64,000 nt of DNA, taken from NCBI GenBank assembly GCA_938023705.1, contig CALJDJ010000104.1, positions 11,383 through 75,382 of the forward strand, in the 5' to 3' direction. Below the pieces are notes generated by a model, which ran no database searches, had not been told where the DNA came from, and saw only the letters and a program-made list of their open reading frames with translations. This document shows positions 5,994-14,587 of the stretch, in pieces (position 1 is the stretch's first letter; the number at the start of each line of letters is the position of its first letter). A program made the position numbers and the translations under genes. Source of the DNA: an uncultured Collinsella sp. (GTDB taxonomy: Bacteria > Actinomycetota > Coriobacteriia > Coriobacteriales > Coriobacteriaceae).

Positions 5994-8819
5994 TTACCCC
6001 GTGTTCTGCAATCCTGCCGAGACGCCGGTCACAGTCGAAAGAATCAGGCTCATGTACTCGGCCTTCTTCTCCTCTGCCATCTCGTCCTGGTTCATACGCA
6101 CCTCGCGAAGGGCGCGGACCTGAGCGATGGACAGGGCGTCGACGTAGGGATTACGCACACGGACGGCGCAGCCGAGCACACGGCGGCGCTGCAGCGGCCA
6201 TTCGTCACCGACGATGGCAAGAACCCACTTACGCGTGAGCTGCATCTCGGTGAAGACCTTCTCGGACAAATCCTGGCGATCGCCCAGGTGCAGGTACATC
6301 TTGGCGATGCGCTGGTCGGTCTTGGCGATCGACATCTCGATGTTGTCGATAAAGGTGCGGAAGAACGGCCACTCCTGGTAGGCAGCCTTGAGCTGGTCAA
6401 GGTCGCCAAACTGCTCGCAGGCGGTGCCCAGGCCGTACCAAGCGGCCAGGTTAATGCGCGCCTGGCTCCAGCTGAAGATCCACGGAATGGTACGCAGGTC
6501 GTCGAGCGACTTGGCACCCAGACCGCGCTTGGCCGGGCGCGAGCCAATCGGCAGCAGACCGACCTCGGTCAGCGGCGTCACGGTCGAGAACCACGGTGTA
6601 AAGTCCTCAGTGTTCAGCAGGTCCAGATAGCGCTCATGGCTTACTTCGTTGAGCTTCTCGGCCATATCCCAGAACTTCTGCGTGGTCTCGGTGTTGGTCT
6701 TCTCGACGCTCGGAGCCGACTGCAAAAGCGTTGCGGCGGCAACGGACTCAACATGGCGCTGAGCCAGCGTGCGGTTGCCGTAACGGGCAAAGATGACCTC
6801 GCCCTGCTCGGTGAGCTTAAAGAAGCAGTTGACCGAACCCTTGGGCTGCGCCAGCACGGCCTTGTTGGCCGGACCGCCGCCACGGCCCACGGCACCGCCG
6901 CGACCGTGCATGAGCACCAGGTCGATATCGTTCTTCTCGGCCCACTTGGCAATGCGCTCCTGCGCGGAGTGCAGCGCGAGCATGGCCGTGGTAGGACCGG
7001 CATCCTTGGAGGAGTCGGAATAGCCCAGCATGACCTCCATGCGGCGGTTGGTCTGGGCAAGGCGCTTCTGCACCACGGGCAGCGTAAGCATCTGGTCGAG
7101 CACGTCGACGCAGCCCTCGAGGTCCTCGAGCTGCTCAAACAGCGGGATCACGTCGAGCTCGGGGACATCCTCCTCGTGTGCAAAGGACAGGTGGGCAAGC
7201 TCGAAGACGTCGGCCACATGCTGGGCACTCTTGGTGAACGAGATGATGTAGCGGTGCGCCATCTTCTTGCCGTAACGCTTTTGGATGGAGCCGATAGCGC
7301 GGAAGGTGTCGATGACCTCGCGCGTCATGGGCTGCAGGTCGCCATGGATACCGTTCTCGTGGATATCCTTGAGGGCGCGGGCATGTACCACGGAGTGCTG
7401 ACGGAACTCCATCTCGACCATATGGAAGCCGAAGGACTCGACCTGCCAGATGATGGTCTGGACCGGGCCGTAGGCGGCACGGACGGCACCGCAGGCAGCC
7501 AGCGAGCGCTGGACGACGCGCAGATCCTCCAGGAACTCATCGGCGCTGTGGTACATAGTGTCGGTAATACGGCGCACGGTGGCGTTCAGACGGTCGGCCA
7601 TGACGAGCATGACGGCGCGATGCGGCTCGTGCTCGGAGATCAGCTCGGCGCGGGCCGTGTACCGAGGGCTCATCTCGACCTGATGGTTCCACAGGTTGAT
7701 GAGCTCGGCAGACGGCTTGCTGTAAGTGGCCTCGAGCGTGAGGTTACGGCCGATGCGGCGGCACTTGTCCTCGAGCTTGAGCACCATGTGGGTGAAGTAC
7801 TTGGCGGCGACCTCACGGCTCACCTTGGCGGTGACGTTGGGGTTACCGTCGCGGTCGGAACCGATCCAGCTGCCGGGATGGAAGAACGCCGGGCACAGCG
7901 GCGGCACGGTACCGGCCTTGTCGCCCAGCACCCAGTCGTCAAAGCGACGATAGATGACGGGGATGACGTCGAACAGCGTGTTATCGAAGATGTCGATGAT
8001 GGTATCGGCTTCCTCGACCGGCGTGGGCTTCTTGAGCGCGATGGGGCTCGTACGCACCAGGGCGTCGATCTCCTGCAGCATATGGCGCTCGTTCTCCACC
8101 AGGTCGGAGCCGCCCAGACGCGGACGCTCCTCCAGCAGGTTGGAGATACGGCGAATCTTGCCCTCGACGGCCTTGCGACGGGCCTCGGTGGGATGTGCGG
8201 TAAAGACAGGGTGGAACTCGAGCTTGCCGAGCAGCTCGTTGGCGCCCTCGACACCCATCTCGTTTACCAACTGGTGATAGGCGACGGTGAGCTCGTTGGC
8301 GGGATCGACCTCGGTATCGGTCGATGCGCCGGCCTCGCGCTCGCGCAGCTGCGCCACACGGTAGTTCTCCTCCGACAGGTTTGCCAGGTGGAAGAAGCTC
8401 GTAAAGGCGCGAACGATGACCTGCTGCTTATCGAGCGGCAGACTGTCGATCAGATCGACGACCTCACGGAATGCCACGGCGGTGGGCTCGTCGGCGGTGG
8501 GCACGCCCTGCTCGTCGACGGCCTCGTCGGCAGCGCGGGTACCGGGGTTGCCGGCATTGGCCACAATCTCGGCCGACAGAATCTTGTCGAACAGGTCCGC
8601 GATCTCAGGATCATACTCGCTAAGCACACGACGCTCCAGGCGCAGGAACAGCGCCAGATTGTCGCGCAGCTCCTCGGGGATCTCGATCTCGGCGAGACGC
8701 TCCCTGGACTCGGCATTCGAGCCGATTCGGTTAACGAGGCGGTTGACCACGGCAGCGACGCGCGCCGCGGCTTCGGGTACAGACTGGTTGCTTAGGTTCT
8801 CAGCCACGTTTCCTCCCAT
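5994..8819 (-). CDS. ppc: phosphoenolpyruvate carboxylase
   Basis: Carboxylates PEP with bicarbonate to oxaloacetate, feeding the TCA branch in an anaerobe. The 941-residue protein carries TAHPTEARR with the catalytic His at residue 209, LGYSDSSKDAG, the glycine-rich loop MHGRGGAVGRGGGP, and the canonical C-terminus QNTG. Length fits bacterial PEPC. Start: ATG 8819 has AAGGAGG only one base before it, which is too close; the GTG at 8807 (Met-Ala-Glu-Asn start) has GGAGG five bases upstream and may be the true start. A -10 element TATAAT is at 8852-8857. Monocistronic, ending in the long hairpin at 5846-5972. Confidence 0.95.
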   Translation of the reverse strand: MGGNVAENLSNQSVPEAAARVAAVVNRLVNRIGSNAESRERLAEIEIPEELRDNLALFLRLERRVLSEYDPEIADLFDKILSAEIVANAGNPGTRAADEAVDEQGVPTADEPTAVAFREVVDLIDSLPLDKQQVIVRAFTSFFHLANLSEENYRVAQLREREAGASTDTEVDPANELTVAYHQLVNEMGVEGANELLGKLEFHPVFTAHPTEARRKAVEGKIRRISNLLEERPRLGGSDLVENERHMLQEIDALVRTSPIALKKPTPVEEADTIIDIFDNTLFDVIPVIYRRFDDWVLGDKAGTVPPLCPAFFHPGSWIGSDRDGNPNVTAKVSREVAAKYFTHMVLKLEDKCRRIGRNLTLEATYSKPSAELINLWNHQVEMSPRYTARAELISEHEPHRAVMLVMADRLNATVRRITDTMYHSADEFLEDLRVVQRSLAACGAVRAAYGPVQTIIWQVESFGFHMVEMEFRQHSVVHARALKDIHENGIHGDLQPMTREVIDTFRAIGSIQKRYGKKMAHRYIISFTKSAQHVADVFELAHLSFAHEEDVPELDVIPLFEQLEDLEGCVDVLDQMLTLPVVQKRLAQTNRRMEVMLGYSDSSKDAGPTTAMLALHSAQERIAKWAEKNDIDLVLMHGRGGAVGRGGGPANKAVLAQPKGSVNCFFKLTEQGEVIFARYGNRTLAQRHVESVAAATLLQSAPSVEKTNTETTQKFWDMAEKLNEVSHERYLDLLNTEDFTPWFSTVTPLTEVGLLPIGSRPAKRGLGAKSLDDLRTIPWIFSWSQARINLAAWYGLGTACEQFGDLDQLKAAYQEWPFFRTFIDNIEMSIAKTDQRIAKMYLHLGDRQDLSEKVFTEMQLTRKWVLAIVGDEWPLQRRRVLGCAVRVRNPYVDALSIAQVRALREVRMNQDEMAEEKKAEYMSLILSTVTGVSAGLQNTG

Positions 8820-8851
8820 TCCTCCTTCTATGCACGTAACATGCGGTATTC

Positions 8852-8857
8852 ATTATA
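8852..8857 (-). promoter_or_regulatory. -10 element of ppc promoter
   Basis: TATAAT on the minus strand, 33 bases before ATG 8819; the -35 is poor. Upstream, GAAATACTTT (8866-8875) and AAAGTATTT (about 8904-8912) form a spaced inverted repeat that could be an activator or repressor site. Confidence 0.5.
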
Positions 8858-8971
8858 GGCGCTTGCGAAATACTTTCGACACTGATTGCGCTTTACCACA
8901 CAAAAGTATTTTCTGCATTGCAAGGGTTTTTGCTCTAAATGGTCGTATTTCTCGGTGGACGGCATACACAA

Positions 8972-9008
8972 ACGGGGGCATTCCGCATAAATGCGAAACA
9001 CCCCCGTA
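8972..9008 (-). terminator. hairpin downstream of hisS
   Basis: GGGGG and CGCAT arms pair with ATGCG and CCCCC. It follows the hisS stop by 56 bases on the minus strand; the tail is only TTTGTG, so it is a weak intrinsic terminator candidate. Confidence 0.5.
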
Positions 9009-9064
9009 ACAATCGCTCGCAATGGACGGGACACTCAAGCGGGTCCGCAGCTCAAAAAGATGCG

Positions 9065-10378
9065 CTACAGGCGCTCGCGAACCGCCTCGACCACGTTGGC
9101 CAGATCGACGAGAACCTCGTCATGGCTCTGCATGTCACGTACCTTGACCTTGCCGGCGGCAAGCTCGTCGCCACCCAGGACCAGGATGAGCTTGGCGCCC
9201 ACCTTGTCGGCCTGCTTAAACTGGGCCTTGAGCGAACGGCCCTGATAGTCGGCCTCGGTCACGATGTCTGCGGCACGAAGCTCCTGCGTAATGGCAAAGA
9301 CGTTCTGGCGCAGCTCCTTGCCGGCGTTGGCGACATAGACGCACGGGGCCTCATCGGCACCCAAATCGCTGCCAAAGGCCTGCAGGGCCAGCAGGGCGCG
9401 CTCAAAACCGACGGCGAAGCCGACGCCGGCCGTAGGCTTGCCGCCCTCGAGCTCGACCAAGCCGTCGTAGCGACCGCCGCCACCGATGGAGCCGACACCG
9501 GCACCGGGAGCCTCGACCTCAAAGACGGTACGGGTGTAGTAGTCCAGGCCACGCACCAAGGTGGGGTCCTCGACATACTCGATACCCGCTGCATCCAAAT
9601 AGCGCTTGACCTGCTCGTAGTGCTCGCGGCACTCATCGCACAGGTTGTCGCCCATCAGCGGTGCGTCGGCCATGATTTCGCGGCAGTGGTCGTTCTTGCA
9701 GTCGAAGGCACGCAGCGGATTGAGCTCGGCGCGCTCGCGGCACTCGTCGCACATCTCGTCGGCGTGATCGAGGATAAACTGCTTGACCTGCTCGCGATAG
9801 GCCGGACGGCATTGGGCATCGCCCATCGAGTTAATGAGCAGACGGAGCTTGGAAAGATCGAAACCAAGGCGCTTGTAGAACTCCATGAGCATGATGATGC
9901 ACTCGGCGTCTGCTGCCGGATCGGGAGCGCCGAGCCACTCGATGCCCACCTGGTGGAACTGGCGCAGGCGACCCTTCTGGGGACGCTCGCCACGGAACAT
10001 GGCCTCGGCATAATAAGCCTTAAACGGCGTGGAGCCCTGGGGCACCAGGTTGTTCTCCACGACTGCGCGCACCACACCGGCCGTGCCCTCGGGACGAAGC
10101 GCCAGGCGCTGCTTGGGCTTGAGTTTTGTGTCGGTGCCCTCGGTAAAGACGCGCTCCAGGTTGGCGCCGCTAAAGACGCGGAACATCTCCTTGCGAACGA
10201 CGTCGGTCGACTGGCCGATGCCGTGGACAAAGACGTCCACCTGCTCGATCGCGGGCGTCTCGATGGGCTTAAAGCCAAACGGCTCGAACACGCCGGCCGC
10301 AATCTGCTGCATCTTTTGCCAGGCGCGCATCTCGGCGCCGATAAGGTCGCGGGTTCCCTCCGCCTTCTGTGCCTGCAT
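9065..10378 (-). CDS. hisS: histidyl-tRNA synthetase
   Basis: Class II synthetase that charges tRNA-His. The 437-residue protein shows motif 2 (AMFRGERPQKGRLRQFHQVG), the histidine-binding segments LVRGLDYYTRTVFEV and GGGGRYDGL, motif 3 (AVGFERAL), and a C-terminal anticodon-binding domain. Two CxxC pairs (CDEC, and C...C in CDECREH) lie in the insertion domain and may bind zinc. I start at ATG 10378; the two-codon-longer TTG start lacks support. AAAGG lies nine bases upstream and TATAAT at 10421-10426 gives a short leader, so no T-box is involved. Confidence 0.95.
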   Translation of the reverse strand: MQAQKAEGTRDLIGAEMRAWQKMQQIAAGVFEPFGFKPIETPAIEQVDVFVHGIGQSTDVVRKEMFRVFSGANLERVFTEGTDTKLKPKQRLALRPEGTAGVVRAVVENNLVPQGSTPFKAYYAEAMFRGERPQKGRLRQFHQVGIEWLGAPDPAADAECIIMLMEFYKRLGFDLSKLRLLINSMGDAQCRPAYREQVKQFILDHADEMCDECRERAELNPLRAFDCKNDHCREIMADAPLMGDNLCDECREHYEQVKRYLDAAGIEYVEDPTLVRGLDYYTRTVFEVEAPGAGVGSIGGGGRYDGLVELEGGKPTAGVGFAVGFERALLALQAFGSDLGADEAPCVYVANAGKELRQNVFAITQELRAADIVTEADYQGRSLKAQFKQADKVGAKLILVLGGDELAAGKVKVRDMQSHDEVLVDLANVVEAVRERL

Positions 10379-10420
10379 GGGCAAACACCTTTCTTTTGTA
10401 TCGCGTCATAGGTAGTGGAC

Positions 10421-10426
10421 ATTATA
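10421..10426 (-). promoter_or_regulatory. -10 element of hisS promoter
   Basis: Perfect TATAAT on the minus strand, 43 bases before the hisS start. The two long hairpins at 10444-10648 lie upstream of it, so they belong to the 3' end of the preceding MFS transcript and not to the hisS leader. Confidence 0.55.
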
Positions 10427-10443
10427 CGGCACAAAGCAGCAAC

Positions 10444-10503
10444 GCGGCGGCGCGTCTGACCGAACGAGGGTATGGGGGCTCGTTCGGCCAGACGCGCCGC
10501 CGC
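10444..10503 (-). repeat. long hairpin, family B copy 1
   Basis: Arms of 25 bases (10444-10468 and 10479-10503), with one mismatch. The mismatch is A-C on the plus strand but G-U on the minus strand, so the structure is complete only in minus-strand RNA. Confidence 0.75.
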
Positions 10504-10580
10504 GGTGTGCAATCTGCAATCCTTCCGCCTCTTCGGATCACAAAATCCGTTGGACGGAAAGACTTCGGGTCATCTCTTGA

Positions 10581-10648
10581 GCCCGTGGCTGCCCTGGAAA
10601 CCGAATGACGGTACGAGCATCCATTCGGCTTCCAGGGCAGCCACGGGC
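10581..10648 (-). repeat. long hairpin, family B copy 2
   Basis: Arms of about 26 bases begin GCCCGTGGCTGCCCTGGAA and end CCACGGGC. The single mismatch, just before CCGAA, is again G-U in minus-strand RNA. It starts 33 bases after the MFS stop. There is no U-tract. Confidence 0.75.
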
Positions 10649-10680
10649 AGAACAGACAAACAGGAATAGGCGGCGACCCG

Positions 10681-11985
10681 CTACTCCCCCGCCACGCTTG
10701 CGCGCAGCTTGGCGGCGATGGGCTCGGATGCCAGCAGGAACACGAGCATGACCACGGAGCACGCCAGGCAAACGATCCAGGTGCTCGCAAAGGAGCCCGT
10801 GGCATCGAACAGCACGCCCGAGACGATAGCGCCCACGGTGCCGCCGACCATCTCGAGCGAGGTAATGGTGCCCGTGACCTTACCGAGGTCGGCCATGCCA
10901 AACTGCTTGGACGCGGCGATGGTAGGCGTGATGGTGCCCATGCACGTTCCAACACCAAAGCTCACAGCAGCGACAATAGGACCGAGGTCCGTCGTCGGGA
11001 AACACAGCGCCACGCAGGCGATAATGCACGCAACGGAGCCAAGGATATTGCCAAAGCGCAGGCCAAAGCGGTCATAGATCGCACCGAGCGAAATCTTGGC
11101 GATAACGACGGTAACCATGTAGGCCGAAAGCACGGTGCCTGCCCACATGGGGTCGTGGCCGCCCGTGACGATCTTGGCACCGTTGACGGTAACACTCGTC
11201 ATGTTGGTAACCTGGTTGGGCAGGATGGCGCCATTGACCAAGCCCATAAAGAGGAAGGCGACGACGAGCAGCCAAAATGCCGGGCTCTTCTTGATACGAG
11301 ACCAGCCGACGCTAACCTCGGGGGCCGTATGCTCGTCCTTATCGCCCGCGGTGGAAACAGACGGATCGCCCGGGTTCTCGCCGAGCGGCTTCAGGCCAAT
11401 ATCGGAAGGTTTGGTGCGGAAGGAGTAGGCCGTGATGGGCAGTGCCGCCACAATGCAGACGGCAGCGAGTACCAGGAACGCAGAGCGCCAGCCAACGCTC
11501 ACGATGAGCGAGCTCACGATGGGAGACAGAATAGCGCCGCCAAAGCCCGAGCCCGAAAGTGCGATGGAGATGGCAAGGCCTCGCTTGGCCGTAAACCAGT
11601 TGGCGGTCACCAGGCTGATGAGCAGGCGGGTCGAGGCGACGGCAAAGCAGCCCGAGACGGCAAAGAGCACGTAGCCCTGCCACAGCTCACCGACAAAGCT
11701 CATACCGGCAAGAACGGCAGAGGTGGCGATTACAGTGAGGGAGCCCAAAACGCGGCCGCTTACTTTATCGGCGACATGGCCAATGACAAGCGAGCCGATA
11801 ACGCTCACCACGGTGGAGATGGCGTTGGAGATGTTGTACTGCGCAAGCGTGATGCCCAAGTCGCTTACGATGAGCGGCTGAAACAGGCTCATGCAGTTAA
11901 CGAAAATCGTGTAGCACGTGGCCATGATCACAAAGCCGGAGGCCACCACGAGCCAGCCGGGGAAAAATTTACGTTGCTGGGACAT
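10681..11985 (-). CDS. MFS transporter (oxalate/formate antiporter-like)
   Basis: A 434-residue membrane protein with twelve predicted transmembrane segments in two halves, split by a charged loop near residues 195-235. The N-terminus (FFPGWLVVASGFVIMATCYTIFVNCMSLFQPLI) and the GxGFGGAILSP segment resemble the oxalate:formate antiporter / monocarboxylate branch of the major facilitator superfamily. The start lies three bases after the stop of the M20 hydrolase, so both form one operon; it may import the substrate of the hydrolase or export its product. The substrate is unknown. Confidence 0.8.
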   Translation of the reverse strand: MSQQRKFFPGWLVVASGFVIMATCYTIFVNCMSLFQPLIVSDLGITLAQYNISNAISTVVSVIGSLVIGHVADKVSGRVLGSLTVIATSAVLAGMSFVGELWQGYVLFAVSGCFAVASTRLLISLVTANWFTAKRGLAISIALSGSGFGGAILSPIVSSLIVSVGWRSAFLVLAAVCIVAALPITAYSFRTKPSDIGLKPLGENPGDPSVSTAGDKDEHTAPEVSVGWSRIKKSPAFWLLVVAFLFMGLVNGAILPNQVTNMTSVTVNGAKIVTGGHDPMWAGTVLSAYMVTVVIAKISLGAIYDRFGLRFGNILGSVACIIACVALCFPTTDLGPIVAAVSFGVGTCMGTITPTIAASKQFGMADLGKVTGTITSLEMVGGTVGAIVSGVLFDATGSFASTWIVCLACSVVMLVFLLASEPIAAKLRASVAGE

Positions 11986-11988
11986 GGA

Positions 11989-13287
11989 TTACTCCTTGTG
12001 GTCCGCAATGTATCCGAGAGCGACGGCGGCATAAGCCGCGGCGCCGAGGGGAAGCTCGGCATCGTTAAAGCGCGCCTTGGGATGATGCTGGGCAAAATGC
12101 TCGTCCGTATCGGTCACGGCCGCGCCCACCGTAAAGTACGCACTTGGGATCTCGCTCGAGATAAGTGCGAAATCCTCGCTCGCCATGGCGTGGAATAGCG
12201 GCAGGAAGGCAGCCTTGGGCAGCACCGCGCCCACGTAGCCAAGCGAGGCCTGGGTCATATCGCCGTCGAGCACGAGCGGCGGAACGTCCGAAAGCGTCTC
12301 GATGGTTGCCAGCGTACGATATGTTGCGGCAACGCCGTTGACGACCTCCGCGATGCGGGTCTTAAGGTGAGCCATGAGCTCGACATCGAAGCCGCGCAAC
12401 GTTCCCTCGAGCACGCAGGTGTCGGGGATGACGTTGGCCGCCAAACCGCCAGCGAACTTACCCACGGTAAGCGCGACCTCCTTGGCCGCCGGCACCTCGC
12501 GAGAGATAAGCTCCTGAAGCGCCAGGTGCACATGCACGCCGGCCGTGATGGGGTCGATGCAGATCTCGGGGCTCGAGCCATGGCCACCCTTGCCCTGCAG
12601 CGTGATGCGGAAACCGTACACGCCCGAGAGCGCCGGACTCCCATAGAGCACCAGGCCAAGCGGCGACTGGCTATTGACATGCATGGCAAAGGCGGCCTGG
12701 GGACGCGGGTTCTGCAGCAGACCGTCGGCGATGGCGGCGCGGGTACCCTCAAAGGTTTCCTCGCCCGGCTGGAACAGCAACTTAACTGTGGCGTTAGCGT
12801 CGACAAGCTCGGACTCGCGGGCCTTGAGCAAACGGGCCGCGCCGAGCAGCGCCGTCGCATGCATATCGTGGCCACAAGCGTGCATGCAGCCGTTGGTGGA
12901 AGCGAAAGGCTCGCCCGATTCCTCGACAACGGGCAGGGCATCCATGTCGCCGCGAAGCATGATGACCGTACCGGCCTGTTCGTCCGTGCAGACGCCATTG
13001 CCCTGGGCCGCGGCGGCACCGGCGCCGACAAGGCCCACAACACAGGAACCATCGACGAGCGTGGCAAATGGGATTTCCATCTCGGTCAGGCGCGCTTGAA
13101 TATACGCAGAGGTCTGCGGGAGGCTATTACCCAGCTCGGGCATCTGGTGTAAATCGTGTCGCCACGCAGCGAGCTCGTCTGCAAAAGCCTGAGCTTCTGC
13201 AACAAGACCGTCACCGATAGCGGTCTGCGCCGCGGCGGTGGCCTTGGGCGCTGATTGCGGTTGAAGATCGGACAAAGCTGGTGCCAT
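11989..13287 (-). CDS. M20-family amidohydrolase / metallopeptidase
   Basis: A 432-residue cytoplasmic metal-dependent hydrolase of the M20D type (IAA-amino-acid, N-acyl-amino-acid or aminobenzoyl-glutamate amidohydrolases). Metal-site motifs are visible: RGDMDALP, CGHDMHAT, the GEE catalytic pair, an AMHV segment and MASEDFA near the C-terminus. The inserted dimerisation domain follows the GKGGHGSSP motif. I start at ATG 13287 because GGAGGG lies seven bases upstream; an 18-codon extension lacks a ribosome site. Co-transcribed with the downstream MFS transporter. The substrate cannot be read from the sequence. Confidence 0.85.
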   Translation of the reverse strand: MAPALSDLQPQSAPKATAAAQTAIGDGLVAEAQAFADELAAWRHDLHQMPELGNSLPQTSAYIQARLTEMEIPFATLVDGSCVVGLVGAGAAAAQGNGVCTDEQAGTVIMLRGDMDALPVVEESGEPFASTNGCMHACGHDMHATALLGAARLLKARESELVDANATVKLLFQPGEETFEGTRAAIADGLLQNPRPQAAFAMHVNSQSPLGLVLYGSPALSGVYGFRITLQGKGGHGSSPEICIDPITAGVHVHLALQELISREVPAAKEVALTVGKFAGGLAANVIPDTCVLEGTLRGFDVELMAHLKTRIAEVVNGVAATYRTLATIETLSDVPPLVLDGDMTQASLGYVGAVLPKAAFLPLFHAMASEDFALISSEIPSAYFTVGAAVTDTDEHFAQHHPKARFNDAELPLGAAAYAAVALGYIADHKE

Positions 13288-13363
13288 AGATGCCCTCCAG
13301 TATCGTTTTTGCAGCAAGCACTTTGATAGCGTAAAGTGCAAGGTACTACTTTAAGGGCGAGGC

Positions 13364-13390
13364 ATAAAAAATGCCGCCCCGGGAGGGCGG
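13364..13390 (-). terminator. rho-independent terminator of the DMT transporter gene
   Basis: GCCGCCC and GGGCGGC arms around a short loop, followed on the minus strand by ATTTTTTAT. It lies just after the stop at 13404 and before the M20 gene. Confidence 0.85.
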
Positions 13391-13403
13391 CGCAACAAGT
13401 TGT

Positions 13404-14387
13404 TTACAATTGCGGGCGCGGCTTTCGACGCAAAAAATCGAAGTGAGTCTCGCTCAAGATAATCGACAGGAAGATGAGCGCGAAGCCGGCGAGCAGGCGC
13501 GAGGTGAGCGCCTCCCCCATCAGCAGCACCGAAAACAACACGCCCGAAGGGGACTCCATCGAAAGGAGCAGCGAGCCCGTCGAGGCCGGGACATGCGCCA
13601 GGCCGACGTTTTGGATGAGCAGAGCCGCGCATGTGCAGCCCACCGAGAGAAACGCCATCGCACTGATAAAGCTCGGCGTCCACACGGACAGAGGCGCTTG
13701 GGTCTCGAATAGCAGCGACGTTGCCAGGCTCAGCACGCCGTTGCCCACAAACATCCAAAACGTGATGACGTTGATGTCCATTTTGCGACCGTACTTGGCA
13801 GTCACCGCCATCTGGATGGCGAAAAAGGCCGCACCCGCCAGCGTAATGACGTCACCAATGTTGAATTCAACGCTATCGAGTGCGACGAGGCCAATGCCCG
13901 CTAGGCACAGCAGCGCGGCACCCAAGTTGTAGCGCGTGAGCTTTTCGCCGCTCAGGAAATAGCTCGCGAACGGCACAAGGATGCAATACGTGCCCGTCAA
14001 AAAAGCATTCTTGCCCGCCGTAGTATGTGCCAGACCGACCGTCTGCAGCGCATAGGCCGCCCACATGAGCACGCCCATACTCAGGCCAACGATCAGGTTG
14101 CGAGCGTTGAGGTGCGCGATGATGCGCTTGTGGAAGACGGCAAACATGACCAACGCTGCGGGCAGAAAACGTACATAGAGCAGCGCGAACACCGGAATGG
14201 TGCCGAGTGCGTCCTTCATAGTGGTAAAGGAGTAGCCCCAGATGACCGCCACCGAAAGGAGCAGAACCTTCCAGAACAACGGCGAACGAGCACCGGCACC
14301 ACGGGAGGTGCCGCCCGCACCCAGGTCCTCGCGAGCAACAGGGCTATCGGGCATGTTTTCAATTTCGTTGGCAGCGTATTGGGCCAT
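13404..14387 (-). CDS. EamA/DMT-family transporter
   Basis: A 327-residue integral membrane protein with ten predicted helices in two EamA repeats, preceded by a polar N-terminal tail of about 37 residues. The first repeat begins LLSVAVIWGYSFTTMKDAL, a typical EamA opening; the second contains SMESPSGVLFSVLLMGEALT, the conserved Pro/Glu region before the last helices. Family members export metabolites or amino acids. The gene stands alone, with its own terminator downstream. The substrate is unknown. Confidence 0.85.
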   Translation of the reverse strand: MAQYAANEIENMPDSPVAREDLGAGGTSRGAGARSPLFWKVLLLSVAVIWGYSFTTMKDALGTIPVFALLYVRFLPAALVMFAVFHKRIIAHLNARNLIVGLSMGVLMWAAYALQTVGLAHTTAGKNAFLTGTYCILVPFASYFLSGEKLTRYNLGAALLCLAGIGLVALDSVEFNIGDVITLAGAAFFAIQMAVTAKYGRKMDINVITFWMFVGNGVLSLATSLLFETQAPLSVWTPSFISAMAFLSVGCTCAALLIQNVGLAHVPASTGSLLLSMESPSGVLFSVLLMGEALTSRLLAGFALIFLSIILSETHFDFLRRKPRPQL

Positions 14388-14454
14388 GGAACATCCTCAC
14401 ACTCAAACTGGGCGTGGTGTCCGCACGCGTATGGCTGCGTGCCGCCTCATGGTC

Positions 14455-14493
14455 AAATAAAAACGGGACGCGCCGGACCCCCGGCACGCCCCG
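14455..14493 (-). terminator. rho-independent terminator of the YhgE pair
   Basis: Arms around 14465-14476 and 14482-14493 (GGGACGCGCCGG and CCGGCACGCCCC) with a minus-strand tail of GTTTTTATTTG. Confidence 0.8.
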
Positions 14494-14587
14494 CTACTGT
14501 AGCAACAACCAGCGTTGCACCGCAATCCAGCCCACTAAAGCGTCAGCAAAGTGAACCTCGATGTTTTGTCAATGTCACGCTGTTGCA

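Noticed and set aside
6288..8795. 835-residue plus-strand frame opposite ppc
   Set aside because: A shadow of ppc in high-GC DNA; low-complexity Asp/Val/Gly/Leu composition and no recognisable domain.
10379..10680. T-box leader for hisS
   Set aside because: A strong -10 lies only 43 bases before the start, and I see no specifier loop or T-box sequence. serS and metG leaders were checked with the same result.
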